NCBI GenBank assembly: GCA_905480605.1
Contig: CAJQRD010000016.1
Location: 62,001 to 126,000 of the forward strand
DNA: 64,000 nt
Reading direction: 5' to 3'
Origin: an uncultured Saprospiraceae bacterium
GTDB taxonomy: Bacteria; Bacteroidota; Bacteroidia; Chitinophagales; Saprospiraceae
In this document: positions 52,529-60,451 of the stretch, piece by piece
How the letters are laid out: every line of letters starts with the position of its first letter
How positions within the stretch are numbered: the first letter of the stretch is position 1
The notes under the pieces: model-generated
The model's input: only the letters and a program-made list of their open reading frames with translations
What the model was told of the DNA's origin: nothing
The model's database searches: none
Made by a program: the position numbers and the translations under genes

Positions 52529-53629
52529 TTACTCGCCTTGAACATTTGAAATCTTAATTGTCCTAGTATTTAAACGCTCAATATCCATTTTGAATGAAGT
52601 ATTGATTAATTGTAAACAATCATCAAGGTCACTCGAAATTGGGAATGTTGCTGTAAAGTTCTTGTTTTCAAGACTTGAAACATGGTCGATATCAATATTT
52701 ACACCATAGAACCTCTCTAACAATAAGAAAGCTTCATTAAGTGGAGTATCATTAAATACCAAAATTCCTTTATGCCATTTGAATGGGTTGACAGTTGGGT
52801 TTTCAGCTTTTAATAATTTCCCAGTCGTTTTATCATAAATCGCACGTTGACCTTCATTTATAACGAAAGCTTCTCCATTATTGTCGAAAAACATAACTTT
52901 TCCAGATTGTACATCCACAACTGTCATATTATCGTCTGCATAATTTTGAATATTGAAAGATGCGTTTTGTGCGCCTAACGAACGACCACCATCTAACCCT
53001 ATAAACTTGAATTCATCATCATTTAAATCAACAAAAGCTTGACCTTCCATTGATTCTACTGTTAAGTTTTGAGCAAATTCCTTAGAATTTACTTTATGAC
53101 CATAAAATAGTGCTTTGTCTGAATTCTGTGTCTTGCTGTTTAGAATAGAAGTTAACTCCCCCTCTGTAGATGTTGTAATAGCGGATTTATTCCCTAATTT
53201 ATAAGTAGAATTAGGGCTTAAGGTAATTTCTGTGTTAGAATCTGCGAAAGTTTGCAAAGCCTCATGCTTATCATTAACTATGTTGTCTGATGTTATACTA
53301 TTATATATTGCCCCCATTGACAATAACAACAATAATAATAAGGCAAGTAGTAAATTTCTTTTAAGATTTGATGGCTTAGCTGGTAAAACAGTAGTTTGAG
53401 AGGTCGGTATATTAAATTTATTCTTGAATGAAGCAAAAGAAGAATCTACATCTATAGCGAGAGTCTGCTTATAAGAAGCAGTAGCGTCCCACGTTTGTTT
53501 GAACTCGCTAAGTAAATTGGCATTGTCTTTGCTTTTAGATAACCAAGAGTTCAAGTTCTGTAGCTGAGAAGTGTTTAATTCACTGCTGAGCTGACGAGAT
53601 ATTAGTGATATGTATAATTCTTTGTTCAT
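52529..53629 (-). CDS. FecR-family anti-sigma factor
   Basis: The 366-residue protein has a cytoplasmic N-terminal part (about 90 residues, QLSSELNTSQLQNLNSWLS), one transmembrane helix (NLLLALLLLLLLSMGAI), a periplasmic FecR domain (GHKVNSKEFAQNLTVESM, QSGKVMFFDNNGEAF) and a C-terminal DUF4974 domain (FNDTPLNEAFLLLERFYGV) that receives the receptor's signal. It holds or releases the ECF sigma factor encoded upstream. Gene order sigma-FecR-receptor with small gaps is the textbook arrangement. Confidence 0.92.
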   Translation of the reverse strand: MNKELYISLISRQLSSELNTSQLQNLNSWLSKSKDNANLLSEFKQTWDATASYKQTLAIDVDSSFASFKNKFNIPTSQTTVLPAKPSNLKRNLLLALLLLLLLSMGAIYNSITSDNIVNDKHEALQTFADSNTEITLSPNSTYKLGNKSAITTSTEGELTSILNSKTQNSDKALFYGHKVNSKEFAQNLTVESMEGQAFVDLNDDEFKFIGLDGGRSLGAQNASFNIQNYADDNMTVVDVQSGKVMFFDNNGEAFVINEGQRAIYDKTTGKLLKAENPTVNPFKWHKGILVFNDTPLNEAFLLLERFYGVNIDIDHVSSLENKNFTATFPISSDLDDCLQLINTSFKMDIERLNTRTIKISNVQGE

Positions 53630-53678
53630 AACTTACTCCTTATAGACATTTGTAATTCCGATTACCCCTACTCCATTT

Positions 53679-54269
53679 CTACATTTCTTCAAAATTTCTG
53701 TATTCCTGCATTTCAGCTCTCAAGAATTTTAAAGCCTTTGACATTTGATTTTCGACTGTCTTGACCGAAATATCTAACTTTTTTGCCACTTCTTTATATG
53801 ATAACTGTTCAAATCTATTCAAAACGAAAACTAGACGGCACTTTTCTGGCAATTTATCAATGGATGCATTAATAAAAGATTCTAATTCCATGTATTCCAA
53901 ATTATCCTGAGAGCTTGATGTATTGTCAGTAAGTTCATAACTAACTTCATCAGCATCCACAAAATTGCGGTTGGATTTGATTTTATTCAGTGATCTATTA
54001 TAAACAGATCTCCTCAAATACCCTATCAAAGATTCAATTTTGACTTTATCACTCTTTTTATACAATTCAAAGAGTACTTCTTGTACAATGTCCTCAGCCA
54101 AATTTTGCTCTTTAGTAATTCTTACAGCTGTCCTGCACAGTACTTCGTAATACTGTTTAAATACAAGTTCAATGCCTTTTGAACTATCTTCAATAAAAAC
54201 TTTTAGCAATTCAGTGTCAGTATATACCAATAATCTCAGGTATTTAATGAGTTTCTTAAACAAACTCAC
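53679..54269 (-). CDS. ECF RNA polymerase sigma factor
   Basis: A 196-residue sigma-70 family protein with region 2 (LAEDIVQEVLFELYKKSDKV, promoter -10 binding) and region 4 (EQLSYKEVAKKLDISVKTVENQMSKALKFLR, HTH for the -35 region). The basic N-terminus (FKKLIKYLRLL) precedes region 1.2/2. It is the FecI-like partner of the FecR protein and probably drives transcription of the operon itself in response to the receptor ligand. Confidence 0.92.
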   Translation of the reverse strand: MSLFKKLIKYLRLLVYTDTELLKVFIEDSSKGIELVFKQYYEVLCRTAVRITKEQNLAEDIVQEVLFELYKKSDKVKIESLIGYLRRSVYNRSLNKIKSNRNFVDADEVSYELTDNTSSSQDNLEYMELESFINASIDKLPEKCRLVFVLNRFEQLSYKEVAKKLDISVKTVENQMSKALKFLRAEMQEYRNFEEM

Positions 54270-54478
54270 TTCAAAATTAATTAAATAATTACATATAAAC
54301 TATTTCTATCATGTGTAATGTCCACCTTTACATAGAATTAGCTAAGGAATCATACATTAAACGATAAATTGAAAGGGTTAGATCAATTAAATCTTTCAGA
54401 ACAGCCGTTATAACATTAATATAAATACTAACTATATCGTACAGATTTACTTAATTTGGACTCAAATTTAAAAAAACT

Positions 54479-55282
54479 ATGAAATACTTTAATACAATTG
54501 TTCTTTTAGTTGTCTTATTATTTGCTTCATGCAAATCTGATGCTCCTAAAAAAGATGTGAAAGAGCAAGATGATGTTGCAAAGCAAGAGACATCAGCTAA
54601 GGCCCAAAAATATACACTAACGCCTTTTACGCCTTCTGCAGCATATCCAGATGCTAATCTCACAAATATGAATTACAAGGCTGGCAAGTTTTCATTTGAT
54701 GTCACAAGTGAAACATATAATCTTGGAACTCAAACGCCTGATGCTGGTGCTAAAATGTGTGCAAATTCAGGAAAGGGGCAACATATTCATCTAATTGTTG
54801 ACAACAGTCCTTATGCGGCGAAGTACACGGACACATTCGATCATGATGTTGCAGATGGTGACCATACGATTTTGGCTTTCTTAAGCAGATCTTACCATGA
54901 AAGTATTAAAACATCAACTGCTCATATCTTGAAAAATGTAACTGTAAAAGATAAAGCGATCGTTTCTAGCAGTGATGTCACAGTACCAATGGTTACGTAT
55001 AGTAGACCAAAAGGTAAATATGTTGGAGATGATGCTAAGAAAGTTATGTTGGACTTTTACTTATCTAACCTTGACATGAAAGATGGATATTCAGTAACAG
55101 CGAGCATAAATGGGGAAAATCATAACATTGTTAAGTGGCAACCCTATTATATTGAAGGTTTACCAATGGGTAAAAACAAAATTACATTGACTTTGATGAG
55201 GGATGGACAAGCTGTAGATACGCCATTAAATCCTGTAACTAGAGAGTTTGAATTGTTGTCAGATCCTGCTCCAAATAAATAA
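54479..55282 (+). CDS. Lipoprotein of unknown function
   Basis: The 267-residue protein has a lipoprotein signal (IVLLVVLLFASC) and a charged linker of lysines and aspartates (KSDAPKKDVKEQDDV). The middle part contains GKGQHIHLIVDNSPYAAKY and DGDHTILAFLSRSYHESIK, with histidines placed like metal ligands, as in DUF4399-like domains (weak similarity from memory). A second beta-domain follows (NKITLTLMRDGQAV). It is probably on the periplasmic side of the outer membrane or on the surface. It is a separate transcription unit that ends just before tRNA-His. Confidence 0.8.
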   Translation: MKYFNTIVLLVVLLFASCKSDAPKKDVKEQDDVAKQETSAKAQKYTLTPFTPSAAYPDANLTNMNYKAGKFSFDVTSETYNLGTQTPDAGAKMCANSGKGQHIHLIVDNSPYAAKYTDTFDHDVADGDHTILAFLSRSYHESIKTSTAHILKNVTVKDKAIVSSSDVTVPMVTYSRPKGKYVGDDAKKVMLDFYLSNLDMKDGYSVTASINGENHNIVKWQPYYIEGLPMGKNKITLTLMRDGQAVDTPLNPVTREFELLSDPAPNK

Positions 55283-55325
55283 TAAAAAAACTTGTAAAAG
55301 TGTTTCAATATTTAGATAGAATACA

Positions 55326-55333
55326 TACTTTTG
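55326..55333 (+). promoter_or_regulatory. -7 promoter box of tRNA-His
   Basis: TACTTTTG fits TAnnTTTG exactly and lies 15 bases before the tRNA. Confidence 0.6.
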
Positions 55334-55347
55334 CAATTCTTAAAAAC

Positions 55348-55422
55348 GGTAGTTGTAGCTCAGTTGGTTAGAGCATCGGTTTGTGGTACCGAGGGTCGTG
55401 GGTTCGATTCCCATCAATTACC
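55348..55422 (+). tRNA. tRNA-His (GUG anticodon)
   Basis: A complete cloverleaf: acceptor GTAGTTG/CAATTAC with the histidine-specific extra G(-1) at 55348 opposite C73, D-arm GTAGCTCAGTTGGTTAGAGC, anticodon loop TTGTGGT (anticodon GTG) and T-arm GGGTTCGATTCCC. Confidence 0.96.
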
Positions 55423-55433
55423 CTAAAAGATTG

Positions 55434-55462
55434 AACCTCGTCAGAATTGGCGAGGTTTTTTT
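55434..55462 (+). terminator. Rho-independent terminator after tRNA-His
   Basis: 10-bp stem (AACCTCGTCA/TGGCGAGGTT, one G-T pair), 4-base loop and T-run, 12 bases after the tRNA. Confidence 0.9.
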
Positions 55463-55555
55463 ATGGGTTTTACTGAGCCTGTCCTATTCAAAATGGGTAA
55501 TCTTGTCTAAAGTGTATTTATTCTAAATGGATCACAGTTTCACTCTAACTTAAAA

Positions 55556-58243
55556 TTACTGTTTCAAAAAATTAACAATTATCGCACCTCCAAGTTGATT
55601 CTCAACTCTTACATAATACAACCCGGGTGCAAAATGATCTACATTTAAAGAAATCCGATTAGAGCCTACTGAAGCAGGTTGGTGGCCTCCATCACATCTT
55701 CTTCCTATCGAATCATAGATTGTCCAATCAATATATGTTTGTCGCCAAGATGAAATTTCAAGTGTGGTAGATTCACTTACTGATGTTGGGTAAACGCGAA
55801 CAACCATACCATTATCTTTTTCATTCAAAAGATCTGGGTAAAGCTGTGAAGTTGGAATAATTGTTCTGGGTATAAGAAAATTTGCATATTCTAATTTGAC
55901 AGAAGCTGCACCTCCATCTTCATAATATTCCATGCGTATTTTATATTTCACACCACCCTCCATATAGAATGTTCCTGAAGATTCAGTAGCACCTTGATTT
56001 TTCCACTGATCTATAATAGGGCGACCGTTGATCCACAGTCGAATACCATCATCTGATGTCACAATAAAGGTATAGTTTTCAGTTACGGGAGCTAAGACCT
56101 CCCCTCTCCATCTTATCATAAATTGGTCGTTCCCAACTTGAGGTATTGGCTCTCCCACTCCAAAATCAAAATCAACTATTGGATCAATACGGGAAAAAAT
56201 AGGAGTATTGGTGTCTAAATCATTTTCGTCAATACCATCAAAAAAATCTGCAGTCAATCCCGTACCATTACCAATAAAAACTTCCTCTTCTTTATATTCG
56301 GCTTTTAAGTTGTTTTGCTCGCCAGCGATAAACTTTAAAATACGACTATTGTCAGATGAAGATTGCCAATTATCAAATTTATAAATAGTAGTACCTCTCA
56401 CTTGATAAAGTGGCGCAGCTAAGGTTCTTTCGATGCCATCAACACTGAGTACTTCGATAGGAGCAATCTTGGATTGACCATCAACGTTGATATTCAAACC
56501 TGCAGGTTCAGTATCTACCTTAAAAACTGATTTACTAGGAAAAATTTCTACAAATTCATTTGAAGAGAGGCCGCCTACATCTTTCGCACTTAAATAAATT
56601 TTATACCACACATTATTATCAACCTCTCCTATTCTTGGAATAATATATTGCCCTGAACCAAAACCAGCATAATTTACCAAGGCAGGATGTGCATGGTCGT
56701 CATGTTGAAAATCGATTCGCCATATTTTATTTGAATCATTTATTTCACCATCCTCATTATCAAAAGAAGTACCCGAAAAAAATATAGTATCTCCCGCTTG
56801 ATAGCTTGAACCATCAATTGGAAATTCAATATTGACTGTAGGCCGCGTATTATCCGTTACCTCAAGTAAAGCAGATTCAGATTCTATGGTATCAAATATA
56901 TTGTTGACAACGCAAGACACAAGATTGTTATTATTACTGAGTTGTACATTTTCAAAGGTGAACGTAGGGTTTGTTTCTCCAACAATCCCATTTCCATTTA
57001 GCAACCACTGATAGGTAATTGGCTTATCACCAAAAACTTTAATTTCAAATTCAGCATCCTCTCCTACAGGTAAAAATACATCTTCAGGTTGCTGAGCAAT
57101 AAACGGAACACCTGATCCAGTATAGCTAATCTTCCACAAAGAACCATTTGAAGAACTGGTGTTGTCTTGCATAGACCCACCACCAATACCTGATCTTTCA
57201 ATATAGTACATATCCCCATTGTCAGAAACCAATAAACTTATAGGACGATCTATTTGAGTAGCGAACGTTTCTTCAATTTCACCACTTTCGGGATTTAAAA
57301 CCTTTATATACCCTTTACAATAATCACCAAAGAAAAACTTATCATGGTATTTTTCAGGAAATGTTTTGTTTAGCGGCGCATAAAAAGTAGCCCCAATTAC
57401 AGCGCAACCTTCTCCATGACCATATGTATATAAAGGATCTCTATAATTGTTTGGAAGAACTTGATTCGTTCTATTTCCTTCCAATTCTGGCCATCCAAAA
57501 TAACCACCTTTTGTTATATCATTGACCTCTTCAAAATCTTCAGCGCCTACATCACAGGCCAGTAATTGTCCTGTCTCTGGATGAATATCTGTAGAATAAG
57601 AATTCCTAAGTCCAAGTGCCCAAATAGCACGATTATTTCCTTGTGTTGTATCGAAGAATGGATTATCATGAGGAATGTGACCATCTTCATCAATTCTAAT
57701 CATTTTACCCAAAAGACTATCATATTGATTTGGAGCAACTCCATTCGTACCGTCACCAATGCTAACATACAATTTACCATCAGGACCAAAATGCATATCG
57801 CCACCCATGTGAATAGAACCATTCAATTTATCAATCATAAAAATGATTTCCTCACTACCTGGGATAGCAAAGTTTCCATTGGCAATGACTCTAACAATAA
57901 CATTTCTATTTTCAGATGGATGTGTATAATAAAAATAGACATAACCATTCTCTTCGAAATCAGGATGAAACTCAATACCACCCAGACCTCTTTCATTAAA
58001 ATTATCCACTTCAAATGTAATAAATGGATCCTCAAGCAATTCTCCATTTTCAACAATTCTTACGCGACCATTTTTTTCAGTAATAAACAATCTTCCATCT
58101 GGAGCAATCCTCATTGCCGTTGGATCAAGACCAGTCACAATCCTCTCTTCAATGAAACCATCAGGTAATTTGGACGATGCCAATTCCGTTGAAAAAAGGA
58201 CGAAAGCACTTATAGAAATAAAAACCTTAGAAACTGTACACAT
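55556..58243 (-). CDS. Secreted PQQ-type sugar dehydrogenase with Ig, PA14 and T9SS domains
   Basis: This 895-residue mosaic protein has a signal peptide (KVFISISAFVLFSTELAS); a glucose/sorbosone-dehydrogenase six-bladed propeller (residues about 30-370: PTAMRIAPDGRLFITEKNGR, RGLGGIEFHPDFEENG, GNNRAIWALGLRN, GAEDFEEVND); an Ig-like domain (about 380-465); a second beta domain; a PA14 carbohydrate-binding domain (about 660-800: YTFIVTSDDGIRLWING); and a C-terminal sorting domain ending in IVNFLKQ. The propeller probably oxidises sugars using pyrroloquinoline quinone, which the organism may have to acquire. It is delivered by T9SS. It is alone in its transcript. Confidence 0.88.
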   Translation of the reverse strand: MCTVSKVFISISAFVLFSTELASSKLPDGFIEERIVTGLDPTAMRIAPDGRLFITEKNGRVRIVENGELLEDPFITFEVDNFNERGLGGIEFHPDFEENGYVYFYYTHPSENRNVIVRVIANGNFAIPGSEEIIFMIDKLNGSIHMGGDMHFGPDGKLYVSIGDGTNGVAPNQYDSLLGKMIRIDEDGHIPHDNPFFDTTQGNNRAIWALGLRNSYSTDIHPETGQLLACDVGAEDFEEVNDITKGGYFGWPELEGNRTNQVLPNNYRDPLYTYGHGEGCAVIGATFYAPLNKTFPEKYHDKFFFGDYCKGYIKVLNPESGEIEETFATQIDRPISLLVSDNGDMYYIERSGIGGGSMQDNTSSSNGSLWKISYTGSGVPFIAQQPEDVFLPVGEDAEFEIKVFGDKPITYQWLLNGNGIVGETNPTFTFENVQLSNNNNLVSCVVNNIFDTIESESALLEVTDNTRPTVNIEFPIDGSSYQAGDTIFFSGTSFDNEDGEINDSNKIWRIDFQHDDHAHPALVNYAGFGSGQYIIPRIGEVDNNVWYKIYLSAKDVGGLSSNEFVEIFPSKSVFKVDTEPAGLNINVDGQSKIAPIEVLSVDGIERTLAAPLYQVRGTTIYKFDNWQSSSDNSRILKFIAGEQNNLKAEYKEEEVFIGNGTGLTADFFDGIDENDLDTNTPIFSRIDPIVDFDFGVGEPIPQVGNDQFMIRWRGEVLAPVTENYTFIVTSDDGIRLWINGRPIIDQWKNQGATESSGTFYMEGGVKYKIRMEYYEDGGAASVKLEYANFLIPRTIIPTSQLYPDLLNEKDNGMVVRVYPTSVSESTTLEISSWRQTYIDWTIYDSIGRRCDGGHQPASVGSNRISLNVDHFAPGLYYVRVENQLGGAIIVNFLKQ

Positions 58244-58708
58244 GATTTAACAATTAATTCCCTAAAGTAACAATTAATAAGAACCTGAAATGGTAATTTA
58301 GTGAAAATCGATATGGAATGTCCCAACAAAGAATTTTATAAAAAAGGACCATACATACATTTACTAAAACCCCAAATCTGCGGACAAATTATGCTATTTA
58401 GACCTGCTGTAATTAAGCAGTACATTTTTGAATATTTCTAGCCAATTTATGTCCAAATTCTTTAAATATTATTTTAATAGATAATTATTACTAAAAGAAC
58501 ATCTATTCTCAATTTATTGATTAATTTTACGTAACAACAGAGTGTTATATCAATATTCTGTCCCAATTTTATTCTAGTTGAAGCACTCTTACATTATGTT
58601 AGGTGCTTTTTTTTATGTCTTGTATTTTCATTTGGGCACCATAAATTACCAAGGACTTTACTACTGTTTCAAACATTTTATCTTTGCTATTATAAAAAAT
58701 AATCTCCA
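58244..58708. other. Spacer with an unassigned transcript end
   Basis: No gene is seen between the divergent sugar dehydrogenase and arsenite methyltransferase genes. It contains a plus-strand terminator (58581-58614) with no gene before it on that strand, and a small hairpin CTGCTGTAATTAAGCAG near 58404. Confidence 0.5.
58581..58614 (+). terminator. Orphan plus-strand terminator
   Basis: Outer stem AAGCAC/GTGCTT with a partly paired inner part and an 8-T run. No plus-strand gene lies between it and tRNA-His 3 kb away, so it likely ends an unseen RNA or attenuates transcription into the arsM-like gene. Confidence 0.6.
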
Positions 58709-59761
58709 ATGAGTCAAAAACATACTGAAGTACAGCAATATTATAGTGAATCACTAACATCAACAGAAGATTTACAGACCAATGCTTGCTGTACGATGAG
58801 TCCTCCACCAAAACACATTAGAGATACTATATCAATGATACATGACGAAGTATTGGATAAGTACTATGGTTGTGGACTTACAATTCCATATCAACTTGAA
58901 GGCTTGAAGATTCTTGACTTAGGTTCAGGGAGTGGAAGAGACTGTTTTATCGCATCTAAACTTGTAGGTCAAGATGGTGAAGTTGTTGGAATTGATATGA
59001 CTGATGAGCAATTATCTGTTGCCAACAAATACATAGATTACCACACAGAAAAATTTGGTTATAAGTACGCCAACACCAAATTTATAAAAGGAAATATCGA
59101 AGAATTAGATGCGCTAGATCTTGAAGAGGGAAGCTTCGATCTTATCATTTCAAATTGTGTTATCAATTTGGCAGAAGATAAATTGAAAGTATTAAAAGAT
59201 GCATACCGTTTATTAAAGCCAGGAGGTGAAATGTACTTTAGTGATGTTTATTCAGACCGTAGAATCAGCAAAGAATTGCAGGCTGATCCTGTATTATGGG
59301 GAGAATGCTTGAGTGGTGCTTTGTATTGGAATGATTTTCTTAATGTTGCCAAAAAAGCTGGATTTATAGATCCGCGAAATGTTGAAAGCAAGCCCATAGA
59401 TGTTGGCAATGATGAGTTGTCAGAAAAGTTGGGCTTAATTAATTTCTTCAGTGTTACTTATAGATTATTTAAGTTGGATACCTTAGAAAGTGACTGCGAA
59501 GATTATGGCCAAGCTGTTGTCTACAATGGGACAATCCATGGGCTTAAAGAAGCATACACTTTAGATGATCATCATGTTTTTCCTAAAGGTAAAATGATTA
59601 CTGTTTGTGGCAACACTTACATGATGCTTAACGCTACAAGATTTAAGAAACATTTTAACTTTTATGGAAATTTCGAAACCCACTATGGAATATTTGAAGG
59701 TTGTGGAGGGAAAATGCCTTTTTCAGAAACTGCCAACGGAAATGATATAAAGTGTTGCTAA
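58709..59761 (+). CDS. Arsenite methyltransferase (ArsM-type)
   Basis: The 350-residue protein carries SAM motif I ILDLGSGSGRDCF (68-80), GIDMTDEQLSVA, and the ArsM family segment ISNCVINLAEDKLKVL, PGGEMYFSDVYSDRR and WGECLSGALYWNDF. Cys27/28 (NACC), Cys55, Cys150 and Cys200 are in the positions expected for As(III) binding, and a C-terminal domain of about 110 residues ends KCC. It would methylate arsenite to mono- and dimethyl forms. There is no ars operon here (no arsR, arsB or arsC in sight), so it seems to work as a stand-alone detoxifier. Confidence 0.87.
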   Translation: MSQKHTEVQQYYSESLTSTEDLQTNACCTMSPPPKHIRDTISMIHDEVLDKYYGCGLTIPYQLEGLKILDLGSGSGRDCFIASKLVGQDGEVVGIDMTDEQLSVANKYIDYHTEKFGYKYANTKFIKGNIEELDALDLEEGSFDLIISNCVINLAEDKLKVLKDAYRLLKPGGEMYFSDVYSDRRISKELQADPVLWGECLSGALYWNDFLNVAKKAGFIDPRNVESKPIDVGNDELSEKLGLINFFSVTYRLFKLDTLESDCEDYGQAVVYNGTIHGLKEAYTLDDHHVFPKGKMITVCGNTYMMLNATRFKKHFNFYGNFETHYGIFEGCGGKMPFSETANGNDIKCC

Positions 59762-59918
59762 CCATTAGTAACAATTTTATATTTTAAAACTTATAGATTC
59801 TAAGCATCCTGCATTAAAGATAAGGACAGACCAACTAATCAATTACAATCCATATTCATATTTTATTTATTCTAAAAATGCAATTCTCTGGTTTTCAGTT
59901 GTGCCTTATCATGAACAT

Positions 59919-59947
59919 AAAAAAGCCCATGAAGTGGTTTCATGGGC
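59919..59947 (-). terminator. Minus-strand terminator of the structured RNA
   Basis: Perfect 9-bp arms GCCCATGAA/TTCATGGGC with U6 on the minus strand and no T-run on the plus strand. It therefore ends transcription coming from the noncoding block, not from arsM. Confidence 0.75.
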
Positions 59948-60073
59948 CAGCCCTTAAGTAAACTATCTCTGTCGCTTTAAAACATTCTATCATTAAAGGG
60001 TAAAACAGATCCGCAACCTGTTTGGTGTTTATAAACGCGACATTATCTTAAGTAAAACAAATTAGATAGTTTA
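59919..60073 (-). ncRNA. Candidate structured RNA, rod-shaped and 6S-like
   Basis: The minus-strand transcript can fold into one long rod. An outer 10-bp stem pairs TAAACTATCT (60064-60073) with AGATAGTTTA (59959-59968). After a 21-base one-sided internal loop, a 15-bp stem with two single-base bulges pairs TGTCGC-G-TTTA-T-AAACA with TGTTTTAAAGCGACA (starting at 59970-59984 on the minus strand). An apical hairpin AAACAG/CTGTTT caps it. The terminator at 59919-59947 follows directly. The overall shape and size resemble 6S RNA (Bacteroidota have a 6S-Flavo class); sequence identity was not checked, and another class is possible. Confidence 0.55.
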
Positions 60074-60296
60074 AAATATTCTTTGATTCAGTTGAAATTC
60101 GGGGCGAAATTAATATAAAATTCTAATTTTACTAACTCAAATTAGCTAATATATCTGTTTTACCCTTCTAAAAGTGGGATAGAAACATATTGTTTTTATT
60201 CATAATGCATGTCCTCATTAAAAAAAATTGTTATATATATATTTATGTAATATAAGTAAGTTTGAATTCCATCATCCAAAGAATTAATTAAATTTC

Positions 60297-60327
60297 AACT
60301 ATCGCTGAATAGCTGATAGTTTTTTTT
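60297..60327 (+). terminator. Orphan plus-strand terminator A
   Basis: Arms AACTATCGCT and AGCTGATAGTT (one bulge) with a T8 run. The nearest plus-strand gene ends 536 bases upstream, and the structured RNA is encoded on the other strand. Confidence 0.7.
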
Positions 60328-60414
60328 GGTTAATATTCACCCGTTAAAATAACCGGAATTTAAACCTAGACAGTTTAATAAAGATTTATTAAAGGGTGTT
60401 TATAATCAAGGGCT

Positions 60415-60441
60415 GCAGCCTCTTCTGAGGCTGCTTTTTTT
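60415..60441 (+). terminator. Orphan plus-strand terminator B
   Basis: Perfect GC-rich 8-bp stem GCAGCCTC/GAGGCTGC, four-base loop, T7. It has no coding sequence before it, so it may end a small RNA of about 100 bases starting after terminator A, or act as a barrier to transcription into the FG-GAP gene that ends next to it. Confidence 0.8.
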
Positions 60442-60451
60442 ATGAAGTGCT

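Noticed and set aside
57566-58168. 200-residue frame antisense to the sugar dehydrogenase gene
   Set aside because: It overlaps a well-supported gene completely and its amino-acid make-up (Ile/Asn/Thr/Ser rich) is what an AT-rich antisense frame gives.
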